DNA of 64,000 nucleotides from CAXMQZ01 sp963719055 (lineage in GTDB: Bacteria > Acidobacteriota > Thermoanaerobaculia > Multivoradales > JAHEKO01), in the NCBI GenBank assembly GCA_963719055.1, contig CAVRAU010000027.1, positions 372,001 through 436,000 of the forward strand, read 5' to 3'. The notes beneath the pieces are model-generated. The model saw only the letters and a list, made by a program, of their open reading frames with translations. It was not told the DNA's origin and ran no database searches. The position numbers and the translations under genes are program-made. Within the stretch, counting starts at the first letter, position 1. The number at the start of each line of letters is the position of its first letter. Below, in pieces: positions 55,306-63,790 of this stretch.

Positions 55306-55323
55306 CAGACTGGTAGCATTGGC
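55306..55323 (+). promoter_or_regulatory. Second copy of the 18-base motif seen at 36474-36491
   Basis: Identical to the upstream copy (CAGACTGGTAGCATTGGC). It lies 37 bases before the ATG of the VOC remnant on the same strand. It may be a shared promoter or regulator site. Confidence 0.35.
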
Positions 55324-55360
55324 AGGACAACTGCGCACCTCGAGAAGGAAAGAGCCGCGA

Positions 55361-55432
55361 TGAGCGAATCCTCGCACCCCGGAATCGGCACCATCGGTTG
55401 GACCGATCTGACCGTCGAGTCGAGGCTGAGAC
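55361..55432 (+). pseudogene. 5' remnant of a VOC/glyoxalase-family gene
   Basis: An ATG with a good GAAGGAAAG ribosome-binding site begins MSESSHPGIGTIGWTDLTVE, a typical start of VOC (glyoxalase/bleomycin-resistance-like) proteins. After about 24 codons the homology stops and the rest of a VOC domain is absent; the VWFA-related gene ends at 55451 on the other strand. The intact start with promoter-like motif and missing body suggest a deletion or assembly join here. Confidence 0.45.
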
Positions 55433-55450
55433 GGGGAAGCCCCCGAGAGC

Positions 55451-56501
55451 TCAATCGCCGTAGAGATAGCCTTGGCGGGCGCGAACTTTGAGCTCGGGAT
55501 TCGGCAGCCGAGACCTTGACGCGCTGGAATCCCGAGTCGCCGACTTCTTGGCGGCCTTGGTAGCTCAACAGATAATACCCGCCGTTCTCATCGGCGATCT
55601 TCCCGAGAGGTGTCGTGAAGCTCGTGAACAGACGATAGTAGGTACCTCCGGTTTCACTGGCCAGCGAGTGCAGAGATTGCTCCAAGGTATGACGCGATCC
55701 CTGGGGCATGACACTCAACGGATAGACGGCGATGTTGTTGTCATTGAGGGCCGCCACTGTCGGCCCGTAGAACCGCGAATCGGGTTCCCACAAACCGAAG
55801 TCGTTCATCTCGCCCACTCCACGACCAAAGAACACCAGGTTCTTGCGCCCCCGGATCGAACCCGCCGACCGGGCAAGCACCTGCAGCGCCTCATAGGTAT
55901 CCCTGGTTGCTTTCCCCAGTTCCTTACCCTCTGGCAGGTATCGCAACAGCGAAGGCCCGTCCGTCGGGCCGGTTCGACGTGAGGGCCAGTTGCGCCTGCT
56001 TCCCTGCCCCTGGACCGCCAGGTTCACGGCTTGCTGCAGATCCTGGATATTGTTGGTGAAGTCCTGGATGATCTCGAGTCGGCTCTCGAAGACCGCCACC
56101 GCCACCAGGTCCCGTGCCTGGAGATCCTGCGCCAGCCATTCCCCCACGTCTCTGGCGGACGCCATCTGGCGACCCAGGATTCCGGGGACGTCTCCAGCCA
56201 CCCTTCTCTGTTGCTGAAAGAACAAGATGAAGTATCGCTCTTGCGCGACCTCATCGATGGTCAGGCCGTATCGCTCCAGCGACTTCTTAGATCCCAGAAG
56301 CTTTCGGCTGCTGTAAAAGGTCACCCCGGTGATCTCCACCGGCTGGCCATCTTCTTCGACCTGGAAGTCGTCCAACCCGAGTCCGATGATGACCTGCCCG
56401 CTCTTGTCCGTCACCAGAACATCGAGCAAGACCTCCGAGACCTCGAGCTCCTCTGCGAACCGTTCCCGGGGTTCCTCCTGTGATTGACCGGGAGATCCCA
56501 T
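55451..56501 (-). CDS. VWFA-related protein of the acidobacterial type, frame interrupted
   Basis: About 350 aa. The domain begins VSEVLLDVLVTDKSGQVIIG with the following GLGLDDFQVEEDGQPVEITG, the common start of VWFA-related acidobacterial proteins. A VWA-like core follows (QERYFILFFQQQRRVAGDVP, later GRKNLVFFGRGVG), and it ends GGYYLLSYQGRQEVGDSGF. Near 55500 the frame changes to PELKVRARQGYLYGD, the expected end, stopping at 55451. The ATG at 56501 gives no full signal peptide; a slip near 56510 may hide one, since VHRFCSAMFIAVL precedes it in another frame. Likely exported, function unknown. Confidence 0.75.
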
Positions 56502-56559
56502 CAGAGCACCGCGATGAACATCGCACTGCAGAAGCGATGTACCCTCGGCTGGAGCACCA

Positions 56560-56932
56560 TCAGTGAACTCTCCGGGTATCCGGTTCCTCTTGCGCCTCGT
56601 ACCCATGAGTCATGACAAAGAAGTAGAGGGTGGACTGTGACGACTCGTCTCCGCCCACCAGTTCGAAAACGGACTCCCCTTCCTGGTCGCCGAGGACCCC
56701 CTGCACAAAGGCGATGTCCTGTCGGAGGGATGAGGATTTCGCCAACCAACCGCTTGCCGCGAATCACCTGCACAAGAAGGCTCGCCGCAGAATCCATCGT
56801 GAAATGCCAGTGAAAGTCATCGTCGTCGAAGACTACGGCATCCCTCGTCCCGACCCGCAGGATGCAATTGGGATGAGACGTCACCCATTCCCAGAATGTC
56901 TCGAATGACAGGGTGGGTGTCGCGTCGGGCAT
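56560..56932 (-). CDS. Small protein of unknown function, frame interrupted
   Basis: About 124 aa from an ATG at 56932 with AAGGAAGA before it. The first part, LSFETFWEWVTSHPNCILRV then FDDDDFHWHFTMDSAASLLV and GKRLVGEILI, lies in one frame; near 56735 it changes to another, giving RQDIAFVQGVLGDQEGESVF and QSTLYFFVMTHGYEAQEEPD. The two parts join with no gap. Not recognised. It is co-oriented with the VWFA-related gene. Confidence 0.55.
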
Positions 56933-57047
56933 GCTGTCTTCCTTGGCCATCCTGCAATCCTAGGACATATCCTGGTGATCCGACACCCAGGCTCTGGTCT
57001 TCCTCCCGGGCCGCTGCTAGGATCCCCGGCCAGCAAGGGACGCGCGT

Positions 57048-57593
57048 GTGACATCAGAGACACCCACACCTCAGCGAGTCGATGCCATAGATTGGGAGTG
57101 TTGGCAACCCGTCGAGCGCGGCACCCTCCTGTTCGTCGTCCGCGATGACCGTGTTCTCTTGATTCACAAGAAGCGCGGTCTGGGCGCCGGCAAGATCAAC
57201 GGTCCGGGTGGACGTATCGACGACGGCGAAACGCCATTGCAGTGCGCCCTGAGAGAGGTCCAGGAGGAGGTCGCGGTCATCCCCTCGGGCACCCGGGAAT
57301 GCGGCCAGCTGCTCTTCCAGTTCGTCGACGGATACTCGATTCACGTCTGGGTCTTTCGCGCCGACGATTGTCGGGGTACCCCGACGGAGACGGAGGAGGC
57401 GATGCCGTTCTGGTCACGACTCGAGGAGATCCCCTATTCGTCCATGTGGCCCGATGACGAGATCTGGCTGCCGTTGATGCTCGCGGAACAGACCTTTCTG
57501 GGGCGATTTGTTTTCGATCACGACTCCATGCTCGACTATCAAATCCTCGATGCCGACGGCACGACCGTCGATCGTCACCATGGCGACAGCTGA
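57048..57593 (+). CDS. Nudix hydrolase resembling mammalian MTH1/NUDT1 (8-oxo-dGTPase type)
   Basis: 181-aa Nudix protein. The Nudix box is GRIDDGETPLQCALREVQEE, with all catalytic Glu residues. The KINGPGG before it and SSMWPDDEIWLPLMLAEQTF after it match the MTH1 (NUDT1) pattern, whose MWPDD residues recognise 8-oxo-dGTP and 2-hydroxy-dATP. MTH1-type proteins hydrolyse oxidised purine triphosphates to monophosphates and prevent mutation. A GTG at 57048 is used as the start. It is 18 bases before the dCMP deaminase gene, so a nucleotide-pool unit is likely. Confidence 0.85.
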   Translation: MTSETPTPQRVDAIDWECWQPVERGTLLFVVRDDRVLLIHKKRGLGAGKINGPGGRIDDGETPLQCALREVQEEVAVIPSGTRECGQLLFQFVDGYSIHVWVFRADDCRGTPTETEEAMPFWSRLEEIPYSSMWPDDEIWLPLMLAEQTFLGRFVFDHDSMLDYQILDADGTTVDRHHGDS

Positions 57594-57611
57594 AGATAGG
57601 ATGGATGGACC

Positions 57612-58104
57612 ATGAGCGAGCCTGAAAGCCGACCGAGTTGGGACGAATACTTTATTCGCCTGGTGGACGAGGTGGCGAGCCGCGCTACCTGCGACCGGGG
57701 CCGTAGTGGTTGCGTCGTGGTGCGGGACAAACGAATCATCTGCACCGGCTATGTCGGCTCACCACCGGGGCTGCCGCATTGTGACGATATGGGACACGAC
57801 ATGAAGCAGATGGTCGACGACGACGGTACCGTGCGGCGTCATTGCGTCCGCACCATCCACGCCGAGCAGAATGCCATCTGTCAGGCAGCCAAGTACGGAT
57901 TGTCTCTCGGGGGAACCACTCTCTACTGCACGATGGAGCCTTGCCGAGTCTGCGCCATGCTCATCTCCAGTGTCGGTATCCAGCGGGTGGTGGCCAAACG
58001 CCGATACCACGCCGGCCAGGAAACCCGTGAGCTCCTGGCCAGAGCAGGCGTCGAGCTGGACATTCTGCAGGATGTCGTGCAGCGACTACGAAGGCCAGGA
58101 TTAG
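57612..58104 (+). CDS. dCMP/cytidine deaminase-family protein, frame interrupted at its end
   Basis: About 164 aa. The zinc-binding deaminase motifs are both clear: TIHAEQNAICQAA (His-Ala-Glu) and MEPCRVCAMLISSVGIQRVV (Pro-Cys-x-x-Cys). The insert with HCDDMGHDMKQ is typical of dCMP deaminases of the ComEB/phage type. Near 58080 the frame changes and ends DYEGQD with the TAG at 58102-58104, just before the cmk start; without the change the frame would run 170 bases into cmk. It makes dUMP from dCMP for thymidylate synthesis. Confidence 0.88.
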
Positions 58105-58105
58105 C

Positions 58106-58780
58106 TTGGTCATTACGATCGACGGACCCGTCGCCGCAGGCAAGACCACCGCAGCCCAACAGCTCGCGGCTCGACTTCGCTTTTCACTTCTCGACACCGG
58201 GGCGATCTATCGCTGTGTCGCTTTGCAGACCCTCAGGCAGAGCCTCGACTGGAGCCATGAGTCTGCGGCTGCCGTCGTAGCGGCTGAGCTCGAGATCGAG
58301 TTTCGGACCGACGGCTCCAGCCACCAGATCTTCCTGAACGGTATCGACGTCTCGGAGGCGATCCGCGCCCCCGAGATCTCGCGGGGTGCCTCCATCGTCT
58401 CGGCGCTACCCGGGGTCCGATCCGAGCTTCTGGAGGTGCAGCGAGCGCAGGCCGCCAAAGGCAACCTGATCGCCGAGGGCCGTGACACCGGGACCGTCGT
58501 CTTTCCGCAAGCCGAATACAAGTTCTTTCTCACCGCGACCCCGGAGGTGCGAGCGCGTCGCCGTTTCCTCGAGCTGCAAACCAACGGTACCGAGGTCGAG
58601 ATCGGCGAGGTTCTGGCCGAGCTCGAAGAGCGCGACCATCGTGACTCGAGTCGATCGGTGGCCCCGCTGATCGCCGCCGCGGATGCGATCACGATCGACT
58701 GCTCTCAGATGAGCGCTGGAGAGGTCGTGGCCGAGATGCAGCATCTGATCTCTGATCAACGCCCGATGACGAACTCATGA
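58106..58780 (+). CDS. cmk: Cytidylate kinase
   Basis: CMP/dCMP kinase, 224 aa. The P-loop is ITIDGPVAAGKTTAAQQLAA, the substrate segment LLDTGAIYRCVAL, and the catalytic and lid regions IAEGRDTGTVVFPQAEYKFF and ELEERDHRDSSRSVAPL; the R-D-S-R pattern is the Cmk hallmark. A TTG at 58106 is the start, one base after the deaminase stop, with AGGA seven bases before it. No rpsA follows. With the deaminase and Nudix genes it forms a pyrimidine and nucleotide-sanitation cluster. Confidence 0.94.
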   Translation: MVITIDGPVAAGKTTAAQQLAARLRFSLLDTGAIYRCVALQTLRQSLDWSHESAAAVVAAELEIEFRTDGSSHQIFLNGIDVSEAIRAPEISRGASIVSALPGVRSELLEVQRAQAAKGNLIAEGRDTGTVVFPQAEYKFFLTATPEVRARRRFLELQTNGTEVEIGEVLAELEERDHRDSSRSVAPLIAAADAITIDCSQMSAGEVVAEMQHLISDQRPMTNS

Positions 58781-58816
58781 GCGGCGTCATCACCAGGCGT
58801 AGCGAGGAGTACCATC

Positions 58817-59236
58817 ATGGGTCAAGTTCCTGAGCATTTTTTTCACCAGTCAGCAGTGCTCCCGTTTCGCCACGATCGCGGCAAGCTCGAGATCCTGTTG
58901 GTGTCCTCGCGACGCAAGAAGCGCTGGGTGATCCCCAAAGGCGTTCGTGAGCTTGACATGGATGCCGCCTCGTCCGCCGCCAAGGAAGCGCTGGAAGAGG
59001 CGGGCATCGAAGGGGAGCTGTCGACGGAGGCTATCGGCACCTACAAGTATGAAAAATGGGGAGGTACCTGCACCGTCGAGGTGTACTCCATGGCTGTCCA
59101 TACGAGCTATGACGCCTGGCCCGAGAGCTATCGCGATCGATACTGGTTCACGCCCCAAGAAGCCATCGACAAGGTCAACGAGCTCGACTTGAAGAAGATC
59201 ATTCGCGAGTTCGAATCCTCCCAGTCCGACGCGTGA
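58817..59236 (+). CDS. Nudix hydrolase, diadenosine/diphosphoinositol-like
   Basis: 139-aa Nudix protein. The box is KGVRELDMDAASSAAKEALE followed by EAGI; the first Glu of the standard box is replaced by Met, as in the DIPP-like branch, while the REUxEE-type Glu residues remain. The start MGQVPEHFFHQSAVLPFRHD and the WVIPKG before the box also fit that branch, whose members hydrolyse diadenosine or inositol polyphosphates. The substrate is not determinable. It follows cmk by 36 bases on the same strand. Confidence 0.85.
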   Translation: MGQVPEHFFHQSAVLPFRHDRGKLEILLVSSRRKKRWVIPKGVRELDMDAASSAAKEALEEAGIEGELSTEAIGTYKYEKWGGTCTVEVYSMAVHTSYDAWPESYRDRYWFTPQEAIDKVNELDLKKIIREFESSQSDA

Positions 59237-59354
59237 GTCTGTTGCCCTGGCAGTCAGGGCCGACCCGCGCCCTTGTGGGTGACAGTCTCCGTGCCCATCA
59301 GTAGTTCGCGAGTGCCGTGCGGAATAGCGGCCCTGCGTTGACTTGTTACCCAGT

Positions 59355-59792
59355 ATGGACTTACGATCACGACAACAAAGTCTGGAGTCTGGGCCATTGA
59401 CCACGTCCGTCGGAGAGAATCGTCTCGAGGGGGCTGTTGCAGCCCGAACCCTTGGCGCGATCGTCGATCACAGCCAACAGCTCGAGACGGTCCGGAAACG
59501 CGATCTGCGACACGGCGACTGGATCGTGGTGCTGACGAAGAACTCCATCTATTCCATCTGCTTTGTCGGTGAAGACCGCTACGCCGTCTCGGGTGGCTGG
59601 TTCGACCGCCAGAGCGAAGCCCCTCTGACCGTTCCCGTCAACGGTTGCACCTGGGGCGGCACCGCCATCAAGAGCGACATCCTCGCCGCGCCTGGACTTT
59701 TTCTCGAGTTCGGCAACCGTGTCCGAACCACGAGGATACAGAGTGTCCAGATCTTTCGGGGCGACCTGCAGCCCCATCACTTCTTTCATTGA
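59355..59792 (+). CDS. Conserved protein of unknown function
   Basis: About 145 aa from the ATG at 59355. The C-terminal half is well defined: LRHGDWIVVLTKNSIYSICF then AVSGGWFDRQSEAPLTVPVN and GCTWGGTAIKSDILAAPGLF, ending with basic residues. It looks like a small beta-rich domain. No family name known to me. A TTG at 59343 is an alternative start. Stand-alone between the Nudix and TPR genes. Confidence 0.65.
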   Translation: MDLRSRQQSLESGPLTTSVGENRLEGAVAARTLGAIVDHSQQLETVRKRDLRHGDWIVVLTKNSIYSICFVGEDRYAVSGGWFDRQSEAPLTVPVNGCTWGGTAIKSDILAAPGLFLEFGNRVRTTRIQSVQIFRGDLQPHHFFH

Positions 59793-59940
59793 CACGGATT
59801 CTCGCCCCTGTTTCTGTTCCCGGGTAAAATACCAAAGGCACCGTCGGCGCTGTTGTCGACTTGTCGTTCAGTATCAGCGTGATGTCTGGACAGGAGTCTC
59901 TCTCGGACGAGACATCCCTGTCATAAAGGAGATCTCACTA

Positions 59941-60640
59941 TGACGCGTCGGAGTCCTTTGGCACCCCTGTGCATCCATCCAGGTCTCGCCATGATTCTGC
60001 TGAGTCCCCGCTGCCTTGGCCATTTCTAGCTCAGGCCCAGGAGCCTCTGCCTCAGGGAATCAGCCAACCCAATTTCGAACCGAGCTCCACCGACACGCTG
60101 ATGGATCGCACCGATCTCGGCAACGTGGCCCAGGCCGCGCGCATGCAGTACGGCACGGGAATGCGCGAATTGAGCAAAGCGGAGAAATTGCGCGCCAAGG
60201 CAGCTTCCCTCACGGATCCGAAAAGCAGGTCCAAGACCGAGGAGAAGGCTCAGAACTCCCTGGAGAACGCTGACAAAGCCTTTCGCGAGGCCCTTTCCTA
60301 CGACGATGATCTCATCGCGGCCTACGCCGGCCTGGGCACCGCCCTGCGCCTGCAGAACAAGGCCGAGGAGGCCCTGCAGGTCCACGCCATGGCTCTTCGC
60401 CGCTCCCCTGAGGACTTGGAGAATTTCAAGGGCTGGACAGAATCGCTGCTGGCGTTGAACATGCTCGGCAATGTGACCGGCGCCTACACCGACTATGCCG
60501 AGTCGAATCCGACTCGGGCCGAGGTTCTCATGACCGCCATCGAGAACTGGCTAGCCGACAAGAAGACCGATCCGGGTGAGCTCGATCCGGCAGATGTCCA
60601 ACGACTCGCTGACTGGGTAGCGCTGCAAAAGCAGGGTTAG
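59941..60640 (+). CDS. Exported TPR-like protein, frame interrupted in the signal peptide
   Basis: About 232 aa. An ATG at 59941 follows AAAGGAG eight bases upstream. The signal region (LAMILLSP) is in one frame; near 60020 it changes to another, giving PWPFLAQAQEPLPQG, which completes the h-region and cleavage site. The mature protein has a helical region and TPR-like repeats (ADKAFREALSYDDDLIAAYA, then QNKAEEALQVHAMALRRSPE). Likely a periplasmic protein-binding scaffold. It is 10 bases before the HNH gene. Confidence 0.72.
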
Positions 60641-60650
60641 CCTTGGAACC

Positions 60651-61574
60651 ATGAGACTCTTCGTCGCCGTCACCGACAACGAATGGTATTGGCAGCTGCG
60701 CAGCCGGCCGCTGCAGAACGAGGCCAACTTCTGGCAGCCCGGCGGCGCCCGCAGCTTCCAGGCGCTGCGGCCGAGCGAGCTCCTGCTCTTCAAGCCCCAT
60801 ACGCCCCATCATTCCATCGTCGGCGGCGGGTTCTTCCTCCATGCATCCGACCTCCCTTGCAGCCTGGCCTGGGACTTTTTCGAGCTCGCCACCGGGGCTT
60901 CGGGCCTCTGGGAAATGCGCCGACGTATCGAGCGTTTTCGGCATCTTTCCGCAGACTCCCATCGCGATTACGAGGTCGGTTGTATCGTGCTGCAGCGCCC
61001 TTTCTTTTTTGACGAGGCCGACTGGATCCCGGTGCCGGCTGATTTCTCCAAGAACGTCGGTCAAGGCAAGACCTACGACACGTCGAGCCCCGCTGGTCAC
61101 GCACTTTGGGAGGCTGTACGGATGCGGCTTCAGGCCTCACAACCCGGCGGCGACGCCGGGGCGCAGAGCAAGATGTTCGGCGAACCGACGATTGTTCACC
61201 CGACCCTGGGACCGGGCTCCTTTCGTCTCCTGATCACAGATTTCTACGGCCGCCAATGTGCCATGACACGGCAAACCGTCTTACCCGCCTTGGAGGCGGC
61301 CCACATTCGTCCCGTCAGCGAGGGCGGTCTCCACCGGGTGGACAATGGGCTGCTCCTGCGAGCCGACCTGCGACATCTTTTTGATCAGGGCTACCTCTCC
61401 ATCGATGAAGAGAACCGAATCCTGGTCAGCCCGGCCCTCGATACCGACTACGGCGAGTCCAATTTCTATTCCGACTTGGCGGGTCGCGAGCTGACCCTAC
61501 CCGAACGGCCCGAGCACAGACCGCGCAGAGAATCCATCGATTGGCACCGGTCGAAAGTCTTCCGAGGCCGTTAG
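60651..61574 (+). CDS. HNH endonuclease-domain protein
   Basis: 307-aa protein. The C-terminal HNH nuclease motif is visible near residues 222-250: LEAAHIRPVSEGGLHRVDNG with LLLRADLRHLFDQGYLSIDE, with His, Asn and His residues in place. The N-terminal 200 residues (FVAVTDNEWYWQLRSRPLQN and FFLHASDLPCSLAWDFFELA) form a separate domain of the type found before HNH in putative restriction enzymes of the modified-DNA-specific class. No methyltransferase partner lies next to it. It could be a solitary type IV-like defence nuclease; this is inference. Confidence 0.82.
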   Translation: MRLFVAVTDNEWYWQLRSRPLQNEANFWQPGGARSFQALRPSELLLFKPHTPHHSIVGGGFFLHASDLPCSLAWDFFELATGASGLWEMRRRIERFRHLSADSHRDYEVGCIVLQRPFFFDEADWIPVPADFSKNVGQGKTYDTSSPAGHALWEAVRMRLQASQPGGDAGAQSKMFGEPTIVHPTLGPGSFRLLITDFYGRQCAMTRQTVLPALEAAHIRPVSEGGLHRVDNGLLLRADLRHLFDQGYLSIDEENRILVSPALDTDYGESNFYSDLAGRELTLPERPEHRPRRESIDWHRSKVFRGR

Positions 61575-61602
61575 AGGACCCTCTGGCACCTCACCGCGAG
61601 CG

Positions 61603-62562
61603 TCATCCAAGCAGCGAGCGGCGCAACGTCTCGATCTCCCTCGGACCCGTTCGGCAACAACCACCGATCAGCCGCGCACCCCGTCGGATCCAGTCGCCGC
61701 CGCCGGTGAGCCAGGAGGGCCCATCGGCGGCTCGGGGCCTCCAGTTTCGATTGTCCGCATCCCACAGCTCTCCCGAGTTGGGATAGACAACCGCCGGCTT
61801 CGATGTCCCCAGGCGCACTCTCTCGAGAAGACTCGAGATGTACTGCGGAGCCGTGCAGTTCACCCCCACAGCCACAATCTGGGGACAACTGTCGAGCTCG
61901 GCTGCCACTTCGTCGATTGGCGACCCATCGTTGAGGCTCAGACCATCACGACAACCAAAGCTGAACCAGGCCTGGACTCCGGGGGTCTGCTCCAGCAATC
62001 GGCGCAGCGCCCGGGCCTCCAAGCGTGACGGCAGCGTCTCACAGGCCAGGAGGTCGGCACCGCTGGCTGCGAGGATCTTCCACCTGTCTCGGTGAAAGTC
62101 CTCCAACTCCTGTTCATCCAGCCCATAGTCTCCTCTGAATTCCGAGCCATCCGCCAGGAACGCCCCATACGGCCCTACACTGGCCGCCACCAAGGGCTCT
62201 AGCCGGTGACGACGGTTGGTGAGGTCGGCCCAGAATCCATCCCGTGCTTCGCGAGCAAGAACCACAGACCTGCGAATCAGGTCGGCGGCACTCGACCTCG
62301 ACAAGCCCCGCTTTGCAAACCCCTCCAAGGTCGCTTGATAACTGGCGCTGATCACACAGTCTGCGCCGGCCCGCAAATACTCCAAATGGACGTCGCGGAT
62401 CAGACCCGGCCGATCCATGAGCAGCCTAGCGGACCAAAGATCATCGGCCAGGTCACAACCTCGGGCCTCCAGCTCGGTGGCCAAACCTCCATCGAGAATG
62501 ACGAGCTGGTCCGATCCCAGAAAGCGGTCGAGCGGATTCGACAGAGTGGTTGTGGGTTGCAT
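61603..62562 (-). CDS. Homocysteine S-methyltransferase-family protein
   Basis: 319-aa homocysteine methyltransferase of the MmuM/BhmT class. Zinc ligands are visible: VAVGVNCTAPQYI (first Cys) and GGCCRTGPREI (Cys pair). The N-terminus ILDGGLATELEARGCDL is typical. It transfers a methyl group from S-methylmethionine or a similar donor to homocysteine, giving methionine. A TAGAAT box at 62569-62574 lies six bases before the ATG, so the transcript may be leaderless. Convergent with the HNH gene. Confidence 0.93.
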   Translation of the reverse strand: MQPTTTLSNPLDRFLGSDQLVILDGGLATELEARGCDLADDLWSARLLMDRPGLIRDVHLEYLRAGADCVISASYQATLEGFAKRGLSRSSAADLIRRSVVLAREARDGFWADLTNRRHRLEPLVAASVGPYGAFLADGSEFRGDYGLDEQELEDFHRDRWKILAASGADLLACETLPSRLEARALRRLLEQTPGVQAWFSFGCRDGLSLNDGSPIDEVAAELDSCPQIVAVGVNCTAPQYISSLLERVRLGTSKPAVVYPNSGELWDADNRNWRPRAADGPSWLTGGGDWIRRGARLIGGCCRTGPREIETLRRSLLG

Positions 62563-62590
62563 CTGCCGATTCTAGTAGTCTTCTCCCGAG

Positions 62591-63071
62591 ATGACCTTCG
62601 TTTTGTGGGTGAGCGCGTTTCTGCTCGTTCTGATTGGCTTGATCGGTGCCCTTGGTGCCGGTGTTGCCCGGTCCGGTGCTGGTCTTTGCCGGTCTCTTGT
62701 TGGCTTCCTGGGCAGACGATTTTGCTCGGGTCGGTCCCGCAACCCTGGCGATTCTGGCTCTGCTGACCGTGGCAGTCTACGTCGTCGATTTTCTAGCTGG
62801 AGCCTACGGTGTGGAGAAGACTGGTGCCAGTCGACGCGCCGTCCTGGGCGCCGTTGTCGGCACCGTGGTCGGCCTGTTCTTCGGTCTGGCCGGTCTCATC
62901 CTCGGTCCCTTTGTCGGTGCGGTCTTGGGTGAGTTGACTGTGAAACCTCGACTTTTGGACGCCGGTCGAGCCGGCGCCGGGGCGTGGCTCGGAATCGTCC
63001 TGGGCGCCGCAGCGAAGATGGCTCTGATCTTTGTCATGCTCGGCGTTTTCTTGACTGCATACTTTCTCTAG
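62591..63071 (+). CDS. DUF456-family membrane protein, frame interrupted
   Basis: About 160 aa of membrane helices. The first helix (FVLWVSAFLLVLIGLIG) lies in one frame; near 62655 it changes to another, giving PVLPGPVLVFAGLLLASWAD and on to GAVVGTVVGLFFGLAGLILG with the PFVGAVLGE motif, which are DUF456 marks. Small glycine-rich membrane protein of unknown function. The ATG at 62591 is divergent from the methyltransferase gene, with 28 bases between. The end overlaps the PQQ gene stop. Confidence 0.82.
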
Positions 63072-63790
63072 TCCGCAGACGCTGTCATCCGGAGAGCCAC
63101 CATTTCGTTGAAATCACGGACGATGAGAATCCCGTTCGCCAACGAGGGCATTGTCCAGGTCTTGCCTTCGAGGATCTTCACCCGGGACTTACTGCGGAAT
63201 CCTTCCGGTGTCGCCTCCACCAGAGCCAGGTTGCCGCTGCCACCCATGACAATCAGATGGCCGTCGGCATAGAGGAGAGATCCCTTCGAAAAACCACCTC
63301 TGGCTCGCCACTTCTCCTCGCCGGTCAGGGCGTCCAGACACTTGAGCGTCCCCATGTCGAAACCGTAAAGAGACGACCCGACGAAGACTGAGGAATTGAA
63401 GTGGTTCTTCATCAGCCGATTCCGCCACACCACGTGGACCTTGAATTCATCCTCTTGCTCGAGGATCTGCAGGAGCGTGGCTCCGGTGTCGTACCCGGAA
63501 GAAATAAAGATTCCATTGCGCGGCACAAAGACCGGTGTCGCCGCGTTGACATCCCAGTCCGTGGTCCAGGGTGAGCTCCACAGTCGTTGCCCATTTCGCG
63601 CCGAGACACCCTGGAGACCTTCCGCGGTAAAGAGCACGAACTGCCGCTCGCCCCCGATGGTCACCGCGATCGGTGAGGAATAGGCCGCCCGGTGACTCCC
63701 CGCGTGCCAGGCGATCTCACCGGTCGGCTTGTCGAAGGCGACGACGCCGTGGTCCTTGCGCCCGGCCACATCGACGATGAGGAGGGAAGG
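63068..63790 (-). CDS. C-terminal half of a PQQ-like beta-propeller protein, cut at a junction
   Basis: About 240 aa of a PQQ-type propeller: repeats such as GVVAFDKPTGEIAWHAGSHR, GVSARNGQRLWSSPWTTDWD and CLDALTGEEKWRARGGFSKG are visible. A full propeller of this group has about 400 aa with a signal peptide; here the N-terminal half is missing. The homology stops near 63785, exactly where homology to ATP synthase alpha begins on the other strand. The frame runs on to 63811 but without matching. Either the gene is broken by rearrangement or the sequence is chimeric. Confidence 0.7.
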   Translation of the reverse strand, partial: PSLLIVDVAGRKDHGVVAFDKPTGEIAWHAGSHRAAYSSPIAVTIGGERQFVLFTAEGLQGVSARNGQRLWSSPWTTDWDVNAATPVFVPRNGIFISSGYDTGATLLQILEQEDEFKVHVVWRNRLMKNHFNSSVFVGSSLYGFDMGTLKCLDALTGEEKWRARGGFSKGSLLYADGHLIVMGGSGNLALVEATPEGFRSKSRVKILEGKTWTMPSLANGILIVRDFNEMVALRMTASAD

